Positions 55,794 to 64,000 of a stretch of DNA of 64,000 nucleotides are shown one piece after another. The notes under the pieces were generated by a model. It ran no database searches and was not told where the DNA came from. It saw nothing but the letters and a program-made list of their open reading frames with translations. The position numbers and the translations under genes were made by a program. Origin of the DNA: Halomonas halocynthiae DSM 14573 (GTDB taxonomy: Bacteria; Pseudomonadota; Gammaproteobacteria; Pseudomonadales; Halomonadaceae). The stretch's first letter is position 1, and the number at the start of each line of letters is the position of its first letter. The stretch lies in assembly GCF_000425725.1 (NCBI RefSeq), contig NZ_AUDZ01000016.1, positions 1-64,000 on the forward strand. The letters run 5' to 3'.

Positions 55794-56343
55794 GTGCTTT
55801 TTATGGTTAATTAGTTCTGTTTACTGGGTCCTCGACTCGTCGTTTGTTATACATCATGGCGTACCTTCATCAGGCGGGTTGTTGGGATTTCTTGTGTGGT
55901 TAAAATGGCTGTGTGACCAGGGGAGGCGGTTTTACTGGCTAAAAATCAAGCACTTGTTAAGGTTGGGTTATGTCACGTTGCTGACGTTCAATACATACTC
56001 GTTGGTATAATAGGCTACGGGTTCGGCCGCGCTCCATCACATCAGAACGACACCCATGCCAGTAGCGAATAGTATGGCAAGCCATGATTTCGCCGGTATA
56101 TTTTTTAAGAAGTAAGGAAATAGCCATGACATAGAAGCGACGTTAATTTGTCATTTATCCTCATAATACCTTCATAGCCATAATCCAGTTTTTCTAAGAG
56201 AAGATGAATAATCTGAAAAACGCCTTTTTTGATGTCTCTATTAGGTATGGCGATGACTCATATAGAACAGTGCTGGCGTTTTCTGTTGCTATGGTCAAGA
56301 AGCGGGGTTTCCGCGTTAAATAATAAACTTAAGGAGCTCAACC
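55794..56343. promoter_or_regulatory. Long non-coding region upstream of fdhA
   Basis: About 550 bp without a credible gene; a 72-codon frame at 55792-56010 starts inside the terminator T-run and looks like chance. The region is more A/T-rich than its neighbours and must hold the fdhA promoter. A short hairpin (ATGGC/GCCAT, about 56074-56085) is the only structure I noticed. Part of it could be a decayed gene or an unrecognised small RNA. Confidence 0.4.
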
Positions 56344-57543
56344 ATGACTGCAGCCAACCGCGGGGTCATTTATACGGGGCCCGGTAGTGTCGAGGTTCAG
56401 CCGATTGCTTTTCCTGAACTAGCGCTGGGTAAACGAAAGTGTGAGCATGGTGTTATTTTGAAAGTTGTCGCGACCAACATTTGTGGTAGCGATCAGCACA
56501 TGGTACGAGGGCGCACCACAGCTCCATCCGGAATGGTGCTGGGGCATGAGATTACTGGCGAAGTGATTGAGTGTGGCCGAGATGTGGAGTTTGTTAAGGT
56601 TGGTGATATCGTTTCTGTTCCCTTTAATATTGCCTGTGGGCGTTGCCGTAACTGTAAAGAGGGGCAAACGGGAATTTGTCTCCAGGTGAATCCTGCGCGT
56701 CCTGGTGCTGCTTATGGTTATGTGGATATGGGCGGGTGGGTTGGCGGTCAGGCCGAGTTTGTTATGGTGCCCTATGCAGACTTCAACTTACTGAAATTCC
56801 CAGATCGTGATATTGCGCTAGATAAAATTCAGGACCTGACACTTTTGTCGGACATCTTGCCTACAGGGTTCCATGGTTGTGTTACTGCTGGCGTGGGACC
56901 AGGAAGTACTGTCTATATTGCTGGAGCAGGGCCAGTAGGTTTGGCCGCAGCGGTATCTGCTCAGCTTTTAGGTGCAGCTTGTGTCATCGTTGGTGATATG
57001 AATTTACAGCGCCTTGAGCAAGCAAGAAGCTTCGGTTGTGAGACGCTAGACTTACGCCAAGATATACCTATGGCGGAAATGCTTGAGCCGATTCTGGGTG
57101 AGCGAGAGGTAGATTGCGCCGTAGATGCTGTCGGATTTGAGGCGCGTTGTCATGGGCATGATCATGGCCATGAACAGCCTGCAACGGTATTAAATGCTTG
57201 TATGGATATCACTCGCGCGGGTGGCCAAATAGGTATACCGGGGCTTTATGTGACTGAAGACCCAGGGGCGTCAAGTGACGACGCCAAAAGCGGGAATTTG
57301 TCGCTGCGCCTTGGTCAAGGGTGGGCGAAGTCTCATTCTTTGCATACAGGGCAGTGCCCAGTAATGAAGTATCATCGGTCGTTGATGCAAGCCATTCTTT
57401 TTGATCGGGTGCAGATTGCTAAGGCGGTGAATGTTCAAATCATTTCGTTGGATGAGGCTCCTCAGGGTTACGCCGATTTCGATGGGGGAGTTGCGAAAAA
57501 GTTTGTCATCGACCCTCATGGAATGATTTCTAGCGCAGCCTAA
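56344..57543 (+). CDS. fdhA: Glutathione-independent formaldehyde dehydrogenase
   Basis: Zinc- and NAD-dependent enzyme that oxidises free formaldehyde to formate without glutathione. The 399-residue product has catalytic zinc motifs NICGSDQHMVRGR and LGHEITGEVIECG, the structural zinc cluster CGRCRNCKEGQTGIC, and the nucleotide-binding IAGAGPVGLAAAVSAQ. The long insertions and NPARPGAAYGYVDMGGW are typical of the Pseudomonas FdhA type. In Pseudomonas fdhA lies in the betaine cluster and handles formaldehyde from demethylation. A TTAAGGAG site precedes the ATG. Confidence 0.96.
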   Translation: MTAANRGVIYTGPGSVEVQPIAFPELALGKRKCEHGVILKVVATNICGSDQHMVRGRTTAPSGMVLGHEITGEVIECGRDVEFVKVGDIVSVPFNIACGRCRNCKEGQTGICLQVNPARPGAAYGYVDMGGWVGGQAEFVMVPYADFNLLKFPDRDIALDKIQDLTLLSDILPTGFHGCVTAGVGPGSTVYIAGAGPVGLAAAVSAQLLGAACVIVGDMNLQRLEQARSFGCETLDLRQDIPMAEMLEPILGEREVDCAVDAVGFEARCHGHDHGHEQPATVLNACMDITRAGGQIGIPGLYVTEDPGASSDDAKSGNLSLRLGQGWAKSHSLHTGQCPVMKYHRSLMQAILFDRVQIAKAVNVQIISLDEAPQGYADFDGGVAKKFVIDPHGMISSAA

Positions 57544-57614
57544 TGTTGGGGTGTTGAGGCTAATACATGTCGCTCTTATGGGTTGTTGAGAGCGACATTT
57601 GCTATGTTTGATGC

Positions 57615-57648
57615 GAAAAAACCCACATAAAATTTATGTGGGTTTTAA
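57615..57648. terminator. Bidirectional terminator between fdhA and gbcA
   Basis: AAAACCCACATAAA (57618-57631) and TTTATGTGGGTTTT (57633-57646) form an inverted repeat with A-run and T-run, suited to both convergent genes. The innermost A-T pairs form the loop. Confidence 0.88.
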
Positions 57649-57751
57649 TTGAAAAATAAAATAAGTAGCTAGTTCTAGTTGAAGTGAGAACCTGGCCATA
57701 TAAGTATGAGCCAGGCGGTAAGTTTATGGGAAATGCCGGCCATTTTAATGG

Positions 57752-59029
57752 CTAAGATGACTGTGCCGAGGATTGTTCGATGTTGTTTAGCAAGCGTTCG
57801 CAGTACCAGTCAACGAAGTCAATAACACCAAACTCAAATGTCTTGGAGTAAGGGCCTGGCTGATAAGCTTTTGAGTTAATTCCACGCTGATTTTGTTCCG
57901 CTAGGCGGCGGTCTTGATCATTGGTCGCATCCCAAACCTTGCGCAACTCTTCGGGATCGTAGTCAACACCCTCAACAGCATCTTTATGAACGAGCCATTT
58001 AGTTGTTACCACGGTCTTCTGAGGGCCGAGAGGTAGAACGCGAAATACCACGGCATGGTCTCCCATGAAGTGGCTCCATGAGTTGGGTAGGTTCAAAATA
58101 CGTAGTGACCCCATATCAGGGTTGGTAAGCCGCCCCATGAGCTTTTTGCAGCCTTGCTTTCCGTCCATCGTCATTGAAACAGTGCCATCTAACAAAGGCG
58201 TGCGAGTGAGACGATTGCGTTTGCCAATGCGCTTAAGCTGCCAAGGTATATTTTCTTTGTCCCAATCCGCTTGTTTGCGCGCAACTAGTTCTTTATAAGA
58301 CTGTGTGGCACGAGGGTCGTCGCTATCGTCGAATTCTTGCAGAGAGTTGAGTAGCTCTGGATGGGAGCCGTTGCAATGATAGCACTCGCGATTATTCTCA
58401 ATCACCAGCTTCCAGTTGGCTTGTTCGATAATACTCGACTCGACGGCAACTTTTACGTTGTCCATCTGATAGGGCTCAAGGTAGTGGTCCAGTGTTTCCA
58501 GGAGCTGGTCGATGGATGGAGGATTATCGTCTAAGTGCACAAAAAGGAAGCCACCAGCGCTTTCTACGTTGACTGGCTTAAGGCCGTAGCTGGCGAGATC
58601 AAAATCTTCGCCCATATCGCTGCCGGCAAATAACAGTCGGCCATCGAGCTCATAGGTCCACTGATGGTAACCGCATACGAGTTTAGCCACTTTGCCTTTC
58701 TCATTAAGGCATATCCGTGAGCCGCGGTGACGACAGACATTGTGGAAGGCATGGATGCGGTTCTCGGCGCCGCGTACGATGATAATCGGGTTGTCACCGA
58801 CATCCAAAGTAATAAAGTTCCCTTTGGTAGGAATTTCGCAAGTCATGCCAGCAAACAGCCACTCTTTTTCAAAAATCTCTTGCATGTCGAGGGAAAAAAT
58901 CTGGCTATCGTTATAGAAGGGTTGATCCAGAGAGAAGCCCGGTTCACGTCGACTGAGGAGCGTAGTTGCCACTTCCCGCGCGCTGATCAAGTGGCTATTC
59001 AATTGAGAGCTTGCAATCAGGTTCATCAC
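57752..59029 (-). CDS. gbcA: Glycine betaine monooxygenase, Rieske oxygenase subunit
   Basis: Catalytic subunit of the two-component Rieske monooxygenase that demethylates glycine betaine to dimethylglycine and formaldehyde. The 425-residue protein has the Rieske [2Fe-2S] ligands Cys99 and His101 (CRHRGSRICL) and Cys119 and His122 (CGYHQW). The catalytic domain bears NNRECYHCNGSHPELL with the iron-binding histidines. Length and order match GbcA of Pseudomonas. It is divergent from gbcB, as in that genus. Confidence 0.96.
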   Translation of the reverse strand: MMNLIASSQLNSHLISAREVATTLLSRREPGFSLDQPFYNDSQIFSLDMQEIFEKEWLFAGMTCEIPTKGNFITLDVGDNPIIIVRGAENRIHAFHNVCRHRGSRICLNEKGKVAKLVCGYHQWTYELDGRLLFAGSDMGEDFDLASYGLKPVNVESAGGFLFVHLDDNPPSIDQLLETLDHYLEPYQMDNVKVAVESSIIEQANWKLVIENNRECYHCNGSHPELLNSLQEFDDSDDPRATQSYKELVARKQADWDKENIPWQLKRIGKRNRLTRTPLLDGTVSMTMDGKQGCKKLMGRLTNPDMGSLRILNLPNSWSHFMGDHAVVFRVLPLGPQKTVVTTKWLVHKDAVEGVDYDPEELRKVWDATNDQDRRLAEQNQRGINSKAYQPGPYSKTFEFGVIDFVDWYCERLLNNIEQSSAQSS

Positions 59030-59136
59030 GAAATCCTCGAAGTCACCGTCTTTTCATGAGGTCGGTGCCAAGTTATTTGGAAAATTATTATTAAACTTGA
59101 GTATGGGAAGAGAAGCGAAAAATTGATTATCTGTTG

Positions 59137-59164
59137 GCGACGTCGAGTGACATGCCTGCGACGT
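59137..59164. promoter_or_regulatory. Direct repeat GCGACGT with 21-bp spacing between gbcA and gbcB
   Basis: GCGACGT occurs at 59137-59143 and again at 59158-59164, start to start 21 bp, two helical turns. It lies about 110-135 bp before gbcA and about 190 bp before gbcB in the 319-bp divergent region, where GbdR is expected to bind. AraC-type activators usually contact such direct repeats. No other gene is seen in this gap. Confidence 0.45.
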
Positions 59165-59348
59165 ACTCCGCGCTAAGCTGTGTGTTTTTTTGCTTTCGGC
59201 TGGGCTTGCTAGGTATGTCTATGTCGCTGGGAGACAAGATCCTTTTGGAGGGGGTGCTCACAATGCAGGTGCGAGAAAGCTGACTTGGAATGGTGCTATC
59301 CGCTATGGTCAGCGATGCCTAGTCACGGTATTGCCAGGTAGAAACAAT

Positions 59349-60455
59349 ATGATAATGAACTACTATAGCCAAATCACGACCCAGACTTGGGCTAATGGCA
59401 GGCATCTGGTGCGTTGCGTCAAGGTGATTCAGGAAACCCAGGATGCTAGCACCTTTTGCTTTATGGCTGAGCAGCCAGTGCTGTTTTTTTTCAAGCCGGG
59501 GCAGTTCGTTACTCTAGAGCTGGAGATTGAGGGGGAGCAAGTTATGCGCTCCTATACCATCTCTAGTTCGCCCTCGGTTCCTTACAGTTTCTCGATAACT
59601 GTCAAACGCATGCCTCATGGAAAGGTTTCTAACTGGCTGCACGATAATATCAAGATAGGGGATGAGCTGGCTGTTCATGGTCCGGTAGGAAATTTTAATA
59701 TTATGGACCATTCGGCGGATAAGGTGCTCTTTCTTTCTGGTGGCGTAGGTATCACTCCACTGATGTCGATGACTCGTTGGCTTTTTGATACAAATGCTGA
59801 TGTTGATGTTGAGTTTATTCATAGTGCGCGCGCTCCGCGAGATGTTATTTATCATCGAGAGTTAGTGCATATATTCTCGCGAATTCCAGAATTTAAGTTA
59901 CACGTTATATGCGAGAATAAGAATGATATCGGTGAAGGTTGGGCGGGGTATCGTGGTTATTTAACACAACCAATGCTGGAGTTGATGGCGCCAGATTATC
60001 TCGAGCGAGAGATTTTTTGCTGTGGTCCTGCGCCGTATATGGAAGCAGTAAAACGTATCTTGCGTGATAAAGGTTTCGACATGAGTCGTTACCATGAAGA
60101 ATCGTTCGGAGCCACGCCGCTTGATGTAAAAGAAGACGCTCTGGAGCTGGCAGGGCAGGCAGAAGCTGATGCTGAGCAGTTGGACTACTCAGAAATGCTT
60201 AGCGTTGAATTTGAGGGGTCAGGGAAAAGTGTACGTATTCAGCCGGGTGAAACGGTACATGCCGCGGCATCTAAGTTAGGTTTGCATATACCGAAAGCAT
60301 GCGGGATGGGTATCTGTGGAACCTGCCAGGTAAAGCTCACCTCTGGTGAGGTAGAGATGGATCATAATGGCGGCATCACTGATGAGGATATTGCAGAAGG
60401 GTATATCCTGTCATGCTGTAGTAAGCCTAAAGAAGATATAGTGGTAGATTTCTAG
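59349..60455 (+). CDS. gbcB: Glycine betaine monooxygenase, reductase subunit
   Basis: Flavin and iron-sulfur reductase that delivers NAD(P)H electrons to GbcA. Starting at ATG 59349 gives 368 residues, matching GbcB (ITTQTWANGRHLVRCVKVIQ). The FAD-binding RSYTISSSPSVPYSF, the NAD-binding LFLSGGVGITPLMSM and FCCGPAPYMEAV, and the C-terminal plant-type [2Fe-2S] cluster (CGMGICGTCQVKL with a final CCSK) are in order. The frame opens 53 codons earlier, but that part does not resemble the family. Confidence 0.95.
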   Translation: MIMNYYSQITTQTWANGRHLVRCVKVIQETQDASTFCFMAEQPVLFFFKPGQFVTLELEIEGEQVMRSYTISSSPSVPYSFSITVKRMPHGKVSNWLHDNIKIGDELAVHGPVGNFNIMDHSADKVLFLSGGVGITPLMSMTRWLFDTNADVDVEFIHSARAPRDVIYHRELVHIFSRIPEFKLHVICENKNDIGEGWAGYRGYLTQPMLELMAPDYLEREIFCCGPAPYMEAVKRILRDKGFDMSRYHEESFGATPLDVKEDALELAGQAEADAEQLDYSEMLSVEFEGSGKSVRIQPGETVHAAASKLGLHIPKACGMGICGTCQVKLTSGEVEMDHNGGITDEDIAEGYILSCCSKPKEDIVVDF

Positions 60456-60812
60456 CGTGAGGCCTGCCAATAACTGTTGGTAACCGCTGGGTGGGTGCCT
60501 TTGGAATAGCATCCTCTCAGCTCATAGCCTGTTGGGTTTTAACGTTAATTAAAATAATAAAAATGCACTTGTCGCTCCAAGAGGTGTTTTTTAATAGCGC
60601 CTGCTTTTTGGTTCTGTGGAATTTGATTGGGTGCGAAAGATCAGAGCCTTTTGTGCTCTTGCGCGGAAAAACGACAAGATAAGTCCGGCTATCCCAAAAA
60701 TTGGCGCATTTGTTCAATTTTTTTATTTAACGATTGGCTATTAATAAGGAACGCGTGCTAGCCGTCATGGCTGGTATCTGCTTTATAACAACAACCCTGC
60801 GGAGCACGACTC
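60456..60812. promoter_or_regulatory. Non-coding region between gbcB and the NhaC-type gene
   Basis: A 357-bp A/T-rich stretch. A 63-codon frame at 60491-60682 has an ordinary chance appearance and no good ribosome site. The region probably holds the promoter of the downstream carrier, but no clear box or terminator hairpin was identified. Confidence 0.4.
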
Positions 60813-62318
60813 ATGACCCGTGAGAGAAAGCCTCGGCCGAGCTTGGTCTTGGCGTTACTGCCTATTTTGCTCACCTTTCTGGTGTTGGGTACACAGCTAT
60901 TTATCTTCGACACCTTTACGCCCCATGTGCCCTTGGTGATAGGTATTGCCATTACCGCAGTGGTGGGGCGTTACATGGGGTGTACCTGGGAGGATATGCA
61001 GGAGGGCATGCTGCACGTGGTCAGCGTGGGTTTGCCTGCGGTAGGTATCCTGATCTTGGTGGGCATGATTACTGGGGTGTGGATATCCAGCGGCACTGTG
61101 CCGACACTGATTTATTACGGTCTGGATGTGCTGAGTCCACAAGTATTCTTAGCGGCAGCGGCACTGCTGTGTGCCGTGGTTTCGGTGTCTCTTGGCACCT
61201 CTTGGGGCACTGTCGGCACCGTTGGTCTCGCGCTGATGGGTATCGGGGCAGGCTTTGGTATACCCGCCTACTGGACCGCCGGAGCTGTGGTATCCGGTGC
61301 TTTCTTTGGTGACAAAGTCTCACCGCTGTCGGATACGACCAACCTAGCCCCTGCGGTGACCGGAGTGAACCTGTTCGATCATATTCGTAACCTGATGCCG
61401 ACGACTCTGCCGGCTATTCTGATTGCTCTGGCGATTTATATTGTCGTCGGCTTCAACATGGTGGGCGACGAGAGTGCCTCTTTTGCCCGCATTGCCGCAA
61501 TCAATGCGGGCTTGGTGGACAGTTTTACGCTTAGTCTGTGGACGATACTTCCGGTTGTGCTAGTCATCGGTTTTGCTGTTGCGCGGATGCCGGCTATGCC
61601 GGTGCTGTTCAGCGGCGTGGTGCTGGGCGGCTTGACTGCAGTGCTGTTTCAGGGCGCCTCGGTCAAGGAGATTTTTGTCTACGCTTTTTCTGGCTATGAA
61701 ATCGCGACAGGGGTTTCCGAGATCGATGGGTTGCTGAATAGGGGCGGAATTCAGTCGATGACTTGGGTGATTACCCTGCTGCTGATCGCGTTGTCCTTTG
61801 GCGGCATTCTGGAAAGTGTCGGTTGCATGCGAGCAATTATTGAATCGGTGGTTAAACGTATTCGCCGCTTCGGTGCTCTGCAGACTTCCGCCATCAGCAG
61901 CTCTATCGCGACTAACGTGGTTGCTGGCGACCCCTATCTGTCGATCGCCCTGACTGGACGCATGTTCGGCCCCGTCTATCGCGGCATGAAGTATTCCATG
62001 CTTAACCTGTCTCGGGCTACGGAAGAGGGTGGCACCTTAGTGTCGCCACTGATTCCCTGGAATGCTGGCGGCGCTGTGGTAGTGACCTCTCTGGGTCTTG
62101 GTATCTACAGCGGTAACACGGAGAACCTTTTGTATATTCCCCTGGCCTTTGCCTGCTGGCTGTCGCCTCTGATCGGCATTATTTACGGCTGGACGGGCTG
62201 GTTCTCGCCCAAGGCTAGCGAGAAAGAGCAGGCCCGCTGGGCCGAGCTGGGCGAGGAAGTCATGGATGTACAGCAGGTTCACAATGAGATGCGCTCAAGG
62301 GTGTATCGCGTCAATTAG
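60813..62318 (+). CDS. NhaC-family sodium-coupled antiporter
   Basis: A 501-residue integral membrane protein with 11 or so hydrophobic segments and NhaC motifs SLGTSWGTVGTVGLALMGIG and AFFGDKVSPLSDTTNLAP, followed by SSSIATNVVAGDPYLSIAL. Family members exchange sodium for protons, and some (MleN-like) exchange organic substrates. It lies between gbcB and glyA inside the betaine catabolism region, so it could serve sodium balance after sodium-coupled betaine uptake or could carry a pathway metabolite. Neither is provable from sequence. A CTGCGGAG site precedes the ATG. Confidence 0.88.
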   Translation: MTRERKPRPSLVLALLPILLTFLVLGTQLFIFDTFTPHVPLVIGIAITAVVGRYMGCTWEDMQEGMLHVVSVGLPAVGILILVGMITGVWISSGTVPTLIYYGLDVLSPQVFLAAAALLCAVVSVSLGTSWGTVGTVGLALMGIGAGFGIPAYWTAGAVVSGAFFGDKVSPLSDTTNLAPAVTGVNLFDHIRNLMPTTLPAILIALAIYIVVGFNMVGDESASFARIAAINAGLVDSFTLSLWTILPVVLVIGFAVARMPAMPVLFSGVVLGGLTAVLFQGASVKEIFVYAFSGYEIATGVSEIDGLLNRGGIQSMTWVITLLLIALSFGGILESVGCMRAIIESVVKRIRRFGALQTSAISSSIATNVVAGDPYLSIALTGRMFGPVYRGMKYSMLNLSRATEEGGTLVSPLIPWNAGGAVVVTSLGLGIYSGNTENLLYIPLAFACWLSPLIGIIYGWTGWFSPKASEKEQARWAELGEEVMDVQQVHNEMRSRVYRVN

Positions 62319-62467
62319 CGTTAAATAGCCGCATTTGGATTATTGATTGGTACCCGGCCGACACACTCAATAACTTGTATGGGCGCCACGCCAGAGCTGT
62401 GCACGGCAATTATCAAAATGCCATTGGCTAAAATGGCAGCAAACAATTAACAATTAAGGAGCAAACA

Positions 62468-63763
62468 ATGAATACGACTCAGCTTCGTGACTACGACCCC
62501 CAGATTGCCGCTGCTATTGCGGGCGAGGATGCCCGTCAGGAAGCTCATATCGAGCTGATTGCTTCAGAAAACTATGCCAGCCGTGCAGTGATGGAGGCTC
62601 AGGGCTCTCAGCTAACCAATAAGTACGCGGAAGGGTATCCCGGCAAGCGTTACTACGGCGGCTGTGAATATGTCGATGTTGTAGAGAAACTGGCGATTGA
62701 GCGTGCTTGTGCGCTGTTTGGTGCTAACTATGCCAACGTGCAGCCGCATTCGGGTGCTCAAGCTAATGCTGCGGCGTTTATGGCCATGGTGTCACCGGGG
62801 GATACCGTGCTGGGCATGAGCTTGGCTCATGGTGGTCATTTGACCCATGGAGCAGCACCGAATTTTTCGGGGAAAAATTATCATGCAGTTCAGTATGGTT
62901 TGAACACTGAAACTGGCGAGATTGATTATGACGAAGTTGAGCGCCTAGCGCGTAGCCACAAGCCGAAAATGATCATTGCGGGCTTTTCGGCGTATTCACG
63001 TGTTGTTGATTGGCGCCGTTTTCGCGATATCGCTGATGAGGTGGGGGCTTGGTTATTGGTTGATATGGCTCATGTGGCAGGGCTGGTGGCTGCGGGGCAT
63101 TATCCGAGCCCGCTGCCTCATGCCCATGTGGTCACAACGACAACACATAAAACGTTGCGTGGCCCGCGTGGTGGTTTGATTCTTTCTGCTACCGGTGATG
63201 AAGCGCTGTACAAGAAGCTTAACGGTGCAGTATTCCCTGGGCAGCAAGGGGGGCCGTTGATGCATGTTATTGCTGCTAAGGCGGTGGCTTTCAAGGAAGC
63301 CATGAGCCAGGAGTTCGTGCGTTACCAGGCCGATGTGATTGATAACGCTCGTGCTATGGCTAAGGTGTTTGTCGAGCGAGGTCTCGATGTTGTCTCTCGC
63401 GGTACTGACAACCACCTGCTGTTGGTGTCGCTGGTTAAGCAGGGAGTGACTGGTAAGGATGCTGACGCCGCGCTTGAGCGAGCCCATATTACTGTTAATA
63501 AAAATGCCGTTCCTAATGATCCGCAAAGCCCATTTGTGACGTCTGGGCTGCGTATCGGTACACCGGCGGTGACAACCCGTGGTTTTGGTCAAGATGATTG
63601 CTCGGCGTTGGCTGGCTGGATCTGTGACATCGTCGATGCCCTGGCTGCCGAGGCTGATACTAGCGCCATCGAAGCGGAGGTGCGTGAAAAGGTCGCGGAG
63701 GTCTGTGGTCGTCATCCAGTTTATGGTCCGGTGATGTCTGACGCTGCGACATCAATCGCCTGA
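62468..63763 (+). CDS. glyA: Serine hydroxymethyltransferase
   Basis: PLP enzyme that interconverts glycine plus methylene-THF with serine. The 431-residue product has the PLP lysine Lys228 in [13 protein letters not shown] and the folate/PLP motifs [18 protein letters not shown] and [18 protein letters not shown]. It is probably the betaine-linked paralogue (the glyA1 of Pseudomonas), because it precedes soxB, and would make serine from the glycine and methylene-THF produced by sarcosine oxidase. An AAGGAG site lies 6 bp before the ATG. A hairpin after the stop may reduce read-through to soxB. Confidence 0.96.
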   Translation: MNTTQLRDYDPQIAAAIAGEDARQEAHIELIASENYASRAVMEAQGSQLTNKYAEGYPGKRYYGGCEYVDVVEKLAIERACALFGANYANVQPHSGAQANAAAFMAMVSPGDTVLGMSLAHGGHLTHGAAPNFSGKNYHAVQYGLNTETGEIDYDEVERLARSHKPKMIIAGFSAYSRVVDWRRFRDIADEVGAWLLVDMAHVAGLVAAGHYPSPLPHAHVVTTTTHKTLRGPRGGLILSATGDEALYKKLNGAVFPGQQGGPLMHVIAAKAVAFKEAMSQEFVRYQADVIDNARAMAKVFVERGLDVVSRGTDNHLLLVSLVKQGVTGKDADAALERAHITVNKNAVPNDPQSPFVTSGLRIGTPAVTTRGFGQDDCSALAGWICDIVDALAAEADTSAIEAEVREKVAEVCGRHPVYGPVMSDAATSIA

Positions 63764-63770
63764 ACCCTTT

Positions 63771-63792
63771 TTCCGTCGCCGCGCTGGCGGAA
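63771..63792 (+). other. Hairpin between glyA and soxB
   Basis: TTCCGTC (63771-63777) pairs with GGCGGAA (63786-63792) with one wobble, followed by a short GTTTTC. It may act as a weak attenuator between two co-transcribed genes. Confidence 0.45.
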
Positions 63793-63810
63793 GTTTTCAA
63801 GGAGAGCATC

Positions 63811-64000
63811 ATGCAACGATATTCAGGTTTCGGGCTGGTTAAGCACGCGCTGAGCCATCATGAGAACTGGCAACGTCAATGGAGAAATCCAACCCCCAAA
63901 AAGCGTTATGACGTGATTGTTGTGGGTGGTGGTGGTCATGGGCTAGCGACAGCGTATTACTTGGCCAAAAACCACGGCATTACCAACGTGGCGGTGCTGG
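63811..64000 (+). CDS. soxB: Sarcosine oxidase beta subunit, N-terminal part (cut by window edge)
   Basis: The first 63 residues of a heterotetrameric sarcosine oxidase beta subunit, which binds FAD and oxidises sarcosine to glycine. [20 protein letters not shown] and the following dinucleotide-binding [20 protein letters not shown] are typical SoxB N-terminal features. An AAGGAGA site precedes the ATG, 47 bp after glyA. The rest of the gene and the expected soxD, soxA and soxG lie beyond the window. Confidence 0.93.
   Translation, partial: MQRYSGFGLVKHALSHHENWQRQWRNPTPKKRYDVIVVGGGGHGLATAYYLAKNHGITNVAVL

Noticed and set aside
55792..56010. 72-codon frame after the dgc-etf terminator
   Set aside because: It starts inside the T-run of the terminator, lacks a ribosome site, and its composition looks like translated spacer.
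59190..59348. N-terminal extension of gbcB by 53 codons
   Set aside because: The sequence does not resemble GbcB, which begins near the ATG at 59349; it is more likely untranslated leader.
60491..60682. 63-codon frame between gbcB and the NhaC gene
   Set aside because: There is no good ribosome site, the frame lies in A/T-rich spacer, and it shows no recognisable features.
62319..62467. Riboswitch (glycine or folate type) upstream of glyA
   Set aside because: Only a 6-bp hairpin (62419-62438) is seen, and the conserved core elements of known glycine or THF riboswitches could not be recognised.

Overview
This window looks like chromosomal DNA of a halophilic gammaproteobacterium related to Halomonas/Chromohalobacter. 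The basis is Pseudomonas- or Halomonas-like protein sequences, a TRAP transporter, a PhaR polyhydroxyalkanoate regulator, the conserved gene orders lptD-surA-pdxA-rsmA-apaG-apaH and rpsU-dnaG-rpoD, and a large glycine betaine catabolism region. The assignment is inferred from gene content; no rRNA gene is present. No insertion sequence, prophage, CRISPR array, tRNA or rRNA was seen.

Layout. (1) 1-5.7 kb: the end of an unknown gene, a DctPQM TRAP transporter, a convergent LysR regulator and CoA-acylating methylmalonate-semialdehyde dehydrogenase (mmsA). (2) 5.8-17 kb: housekeeping and envelope genes: an AhpD-like protein, an MltB-type transglycosylase, a retropepsin-like protein with an acidic repeat tail, rsmE, phaR, purD, a thioesterase, prkB, a HIT protein, coq7, a zinc metallopeptidase, an OsmC protein and the murU/amgK cell-wall recycling pair. 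(3) 17-32.4 kb: lptD-surA-pdxA-rsmA-apaG-apaH-glpE-cca, folB/folK, plsY, tsaD and the macromolecular synthesis operon rpsU-dnaG-rpoD. The surA product is unusually short and appears to lack both parvulin domains. (4) 32.5-44.7 kb: LysR/sdaA, a branched-chain-amino-acid-type ABC transporter of unknown substrate, LysR/frmA-frmB (glutathione-dependent formaldehyde oxidation), mtgA and an IalB-like protein. (5) 45-64 kb: two GATase1-AraC regulators (the second a clear GbdR), an M19 dipeptidase, a DUF5943 protein, dgcA-dgcB-etfA-etfB, fdhA, divergent gbcA/gbcB, an NhaC-family carrier, glyA and the start of soxB.

How the genes work together. Regions 4 and 5 can be read as one route: glycine betaine -> dimethylglycine (GbcAB) -> sarcosine (DgcAB with its Etf pair) -> glycine (sarcosine oxidase, first gene at the window edge) -> serine (GlyA) -> pyruvate (SdaA). 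Each demethylation yields formaldehyde or methylene-THF, and two independent formaldehyde oxidation systems (FdhA and FrmAB) lie in the same 30 kb. This pathway is known from Pseudomonas aeruginosa. What seems less standard here is the proximity of sdaA, frmAB, an unassigned ABC importer and an NhaC-type carrier.

I did not find a clearly unprecedented system. The items most worth a second look are the PPIase-less SurA, the arginine in the LivF Walker A motif, the unassigned ABC importer, the DgcA-operon genes of unknown role, and several phased repeats and palindromes in promoter regions.
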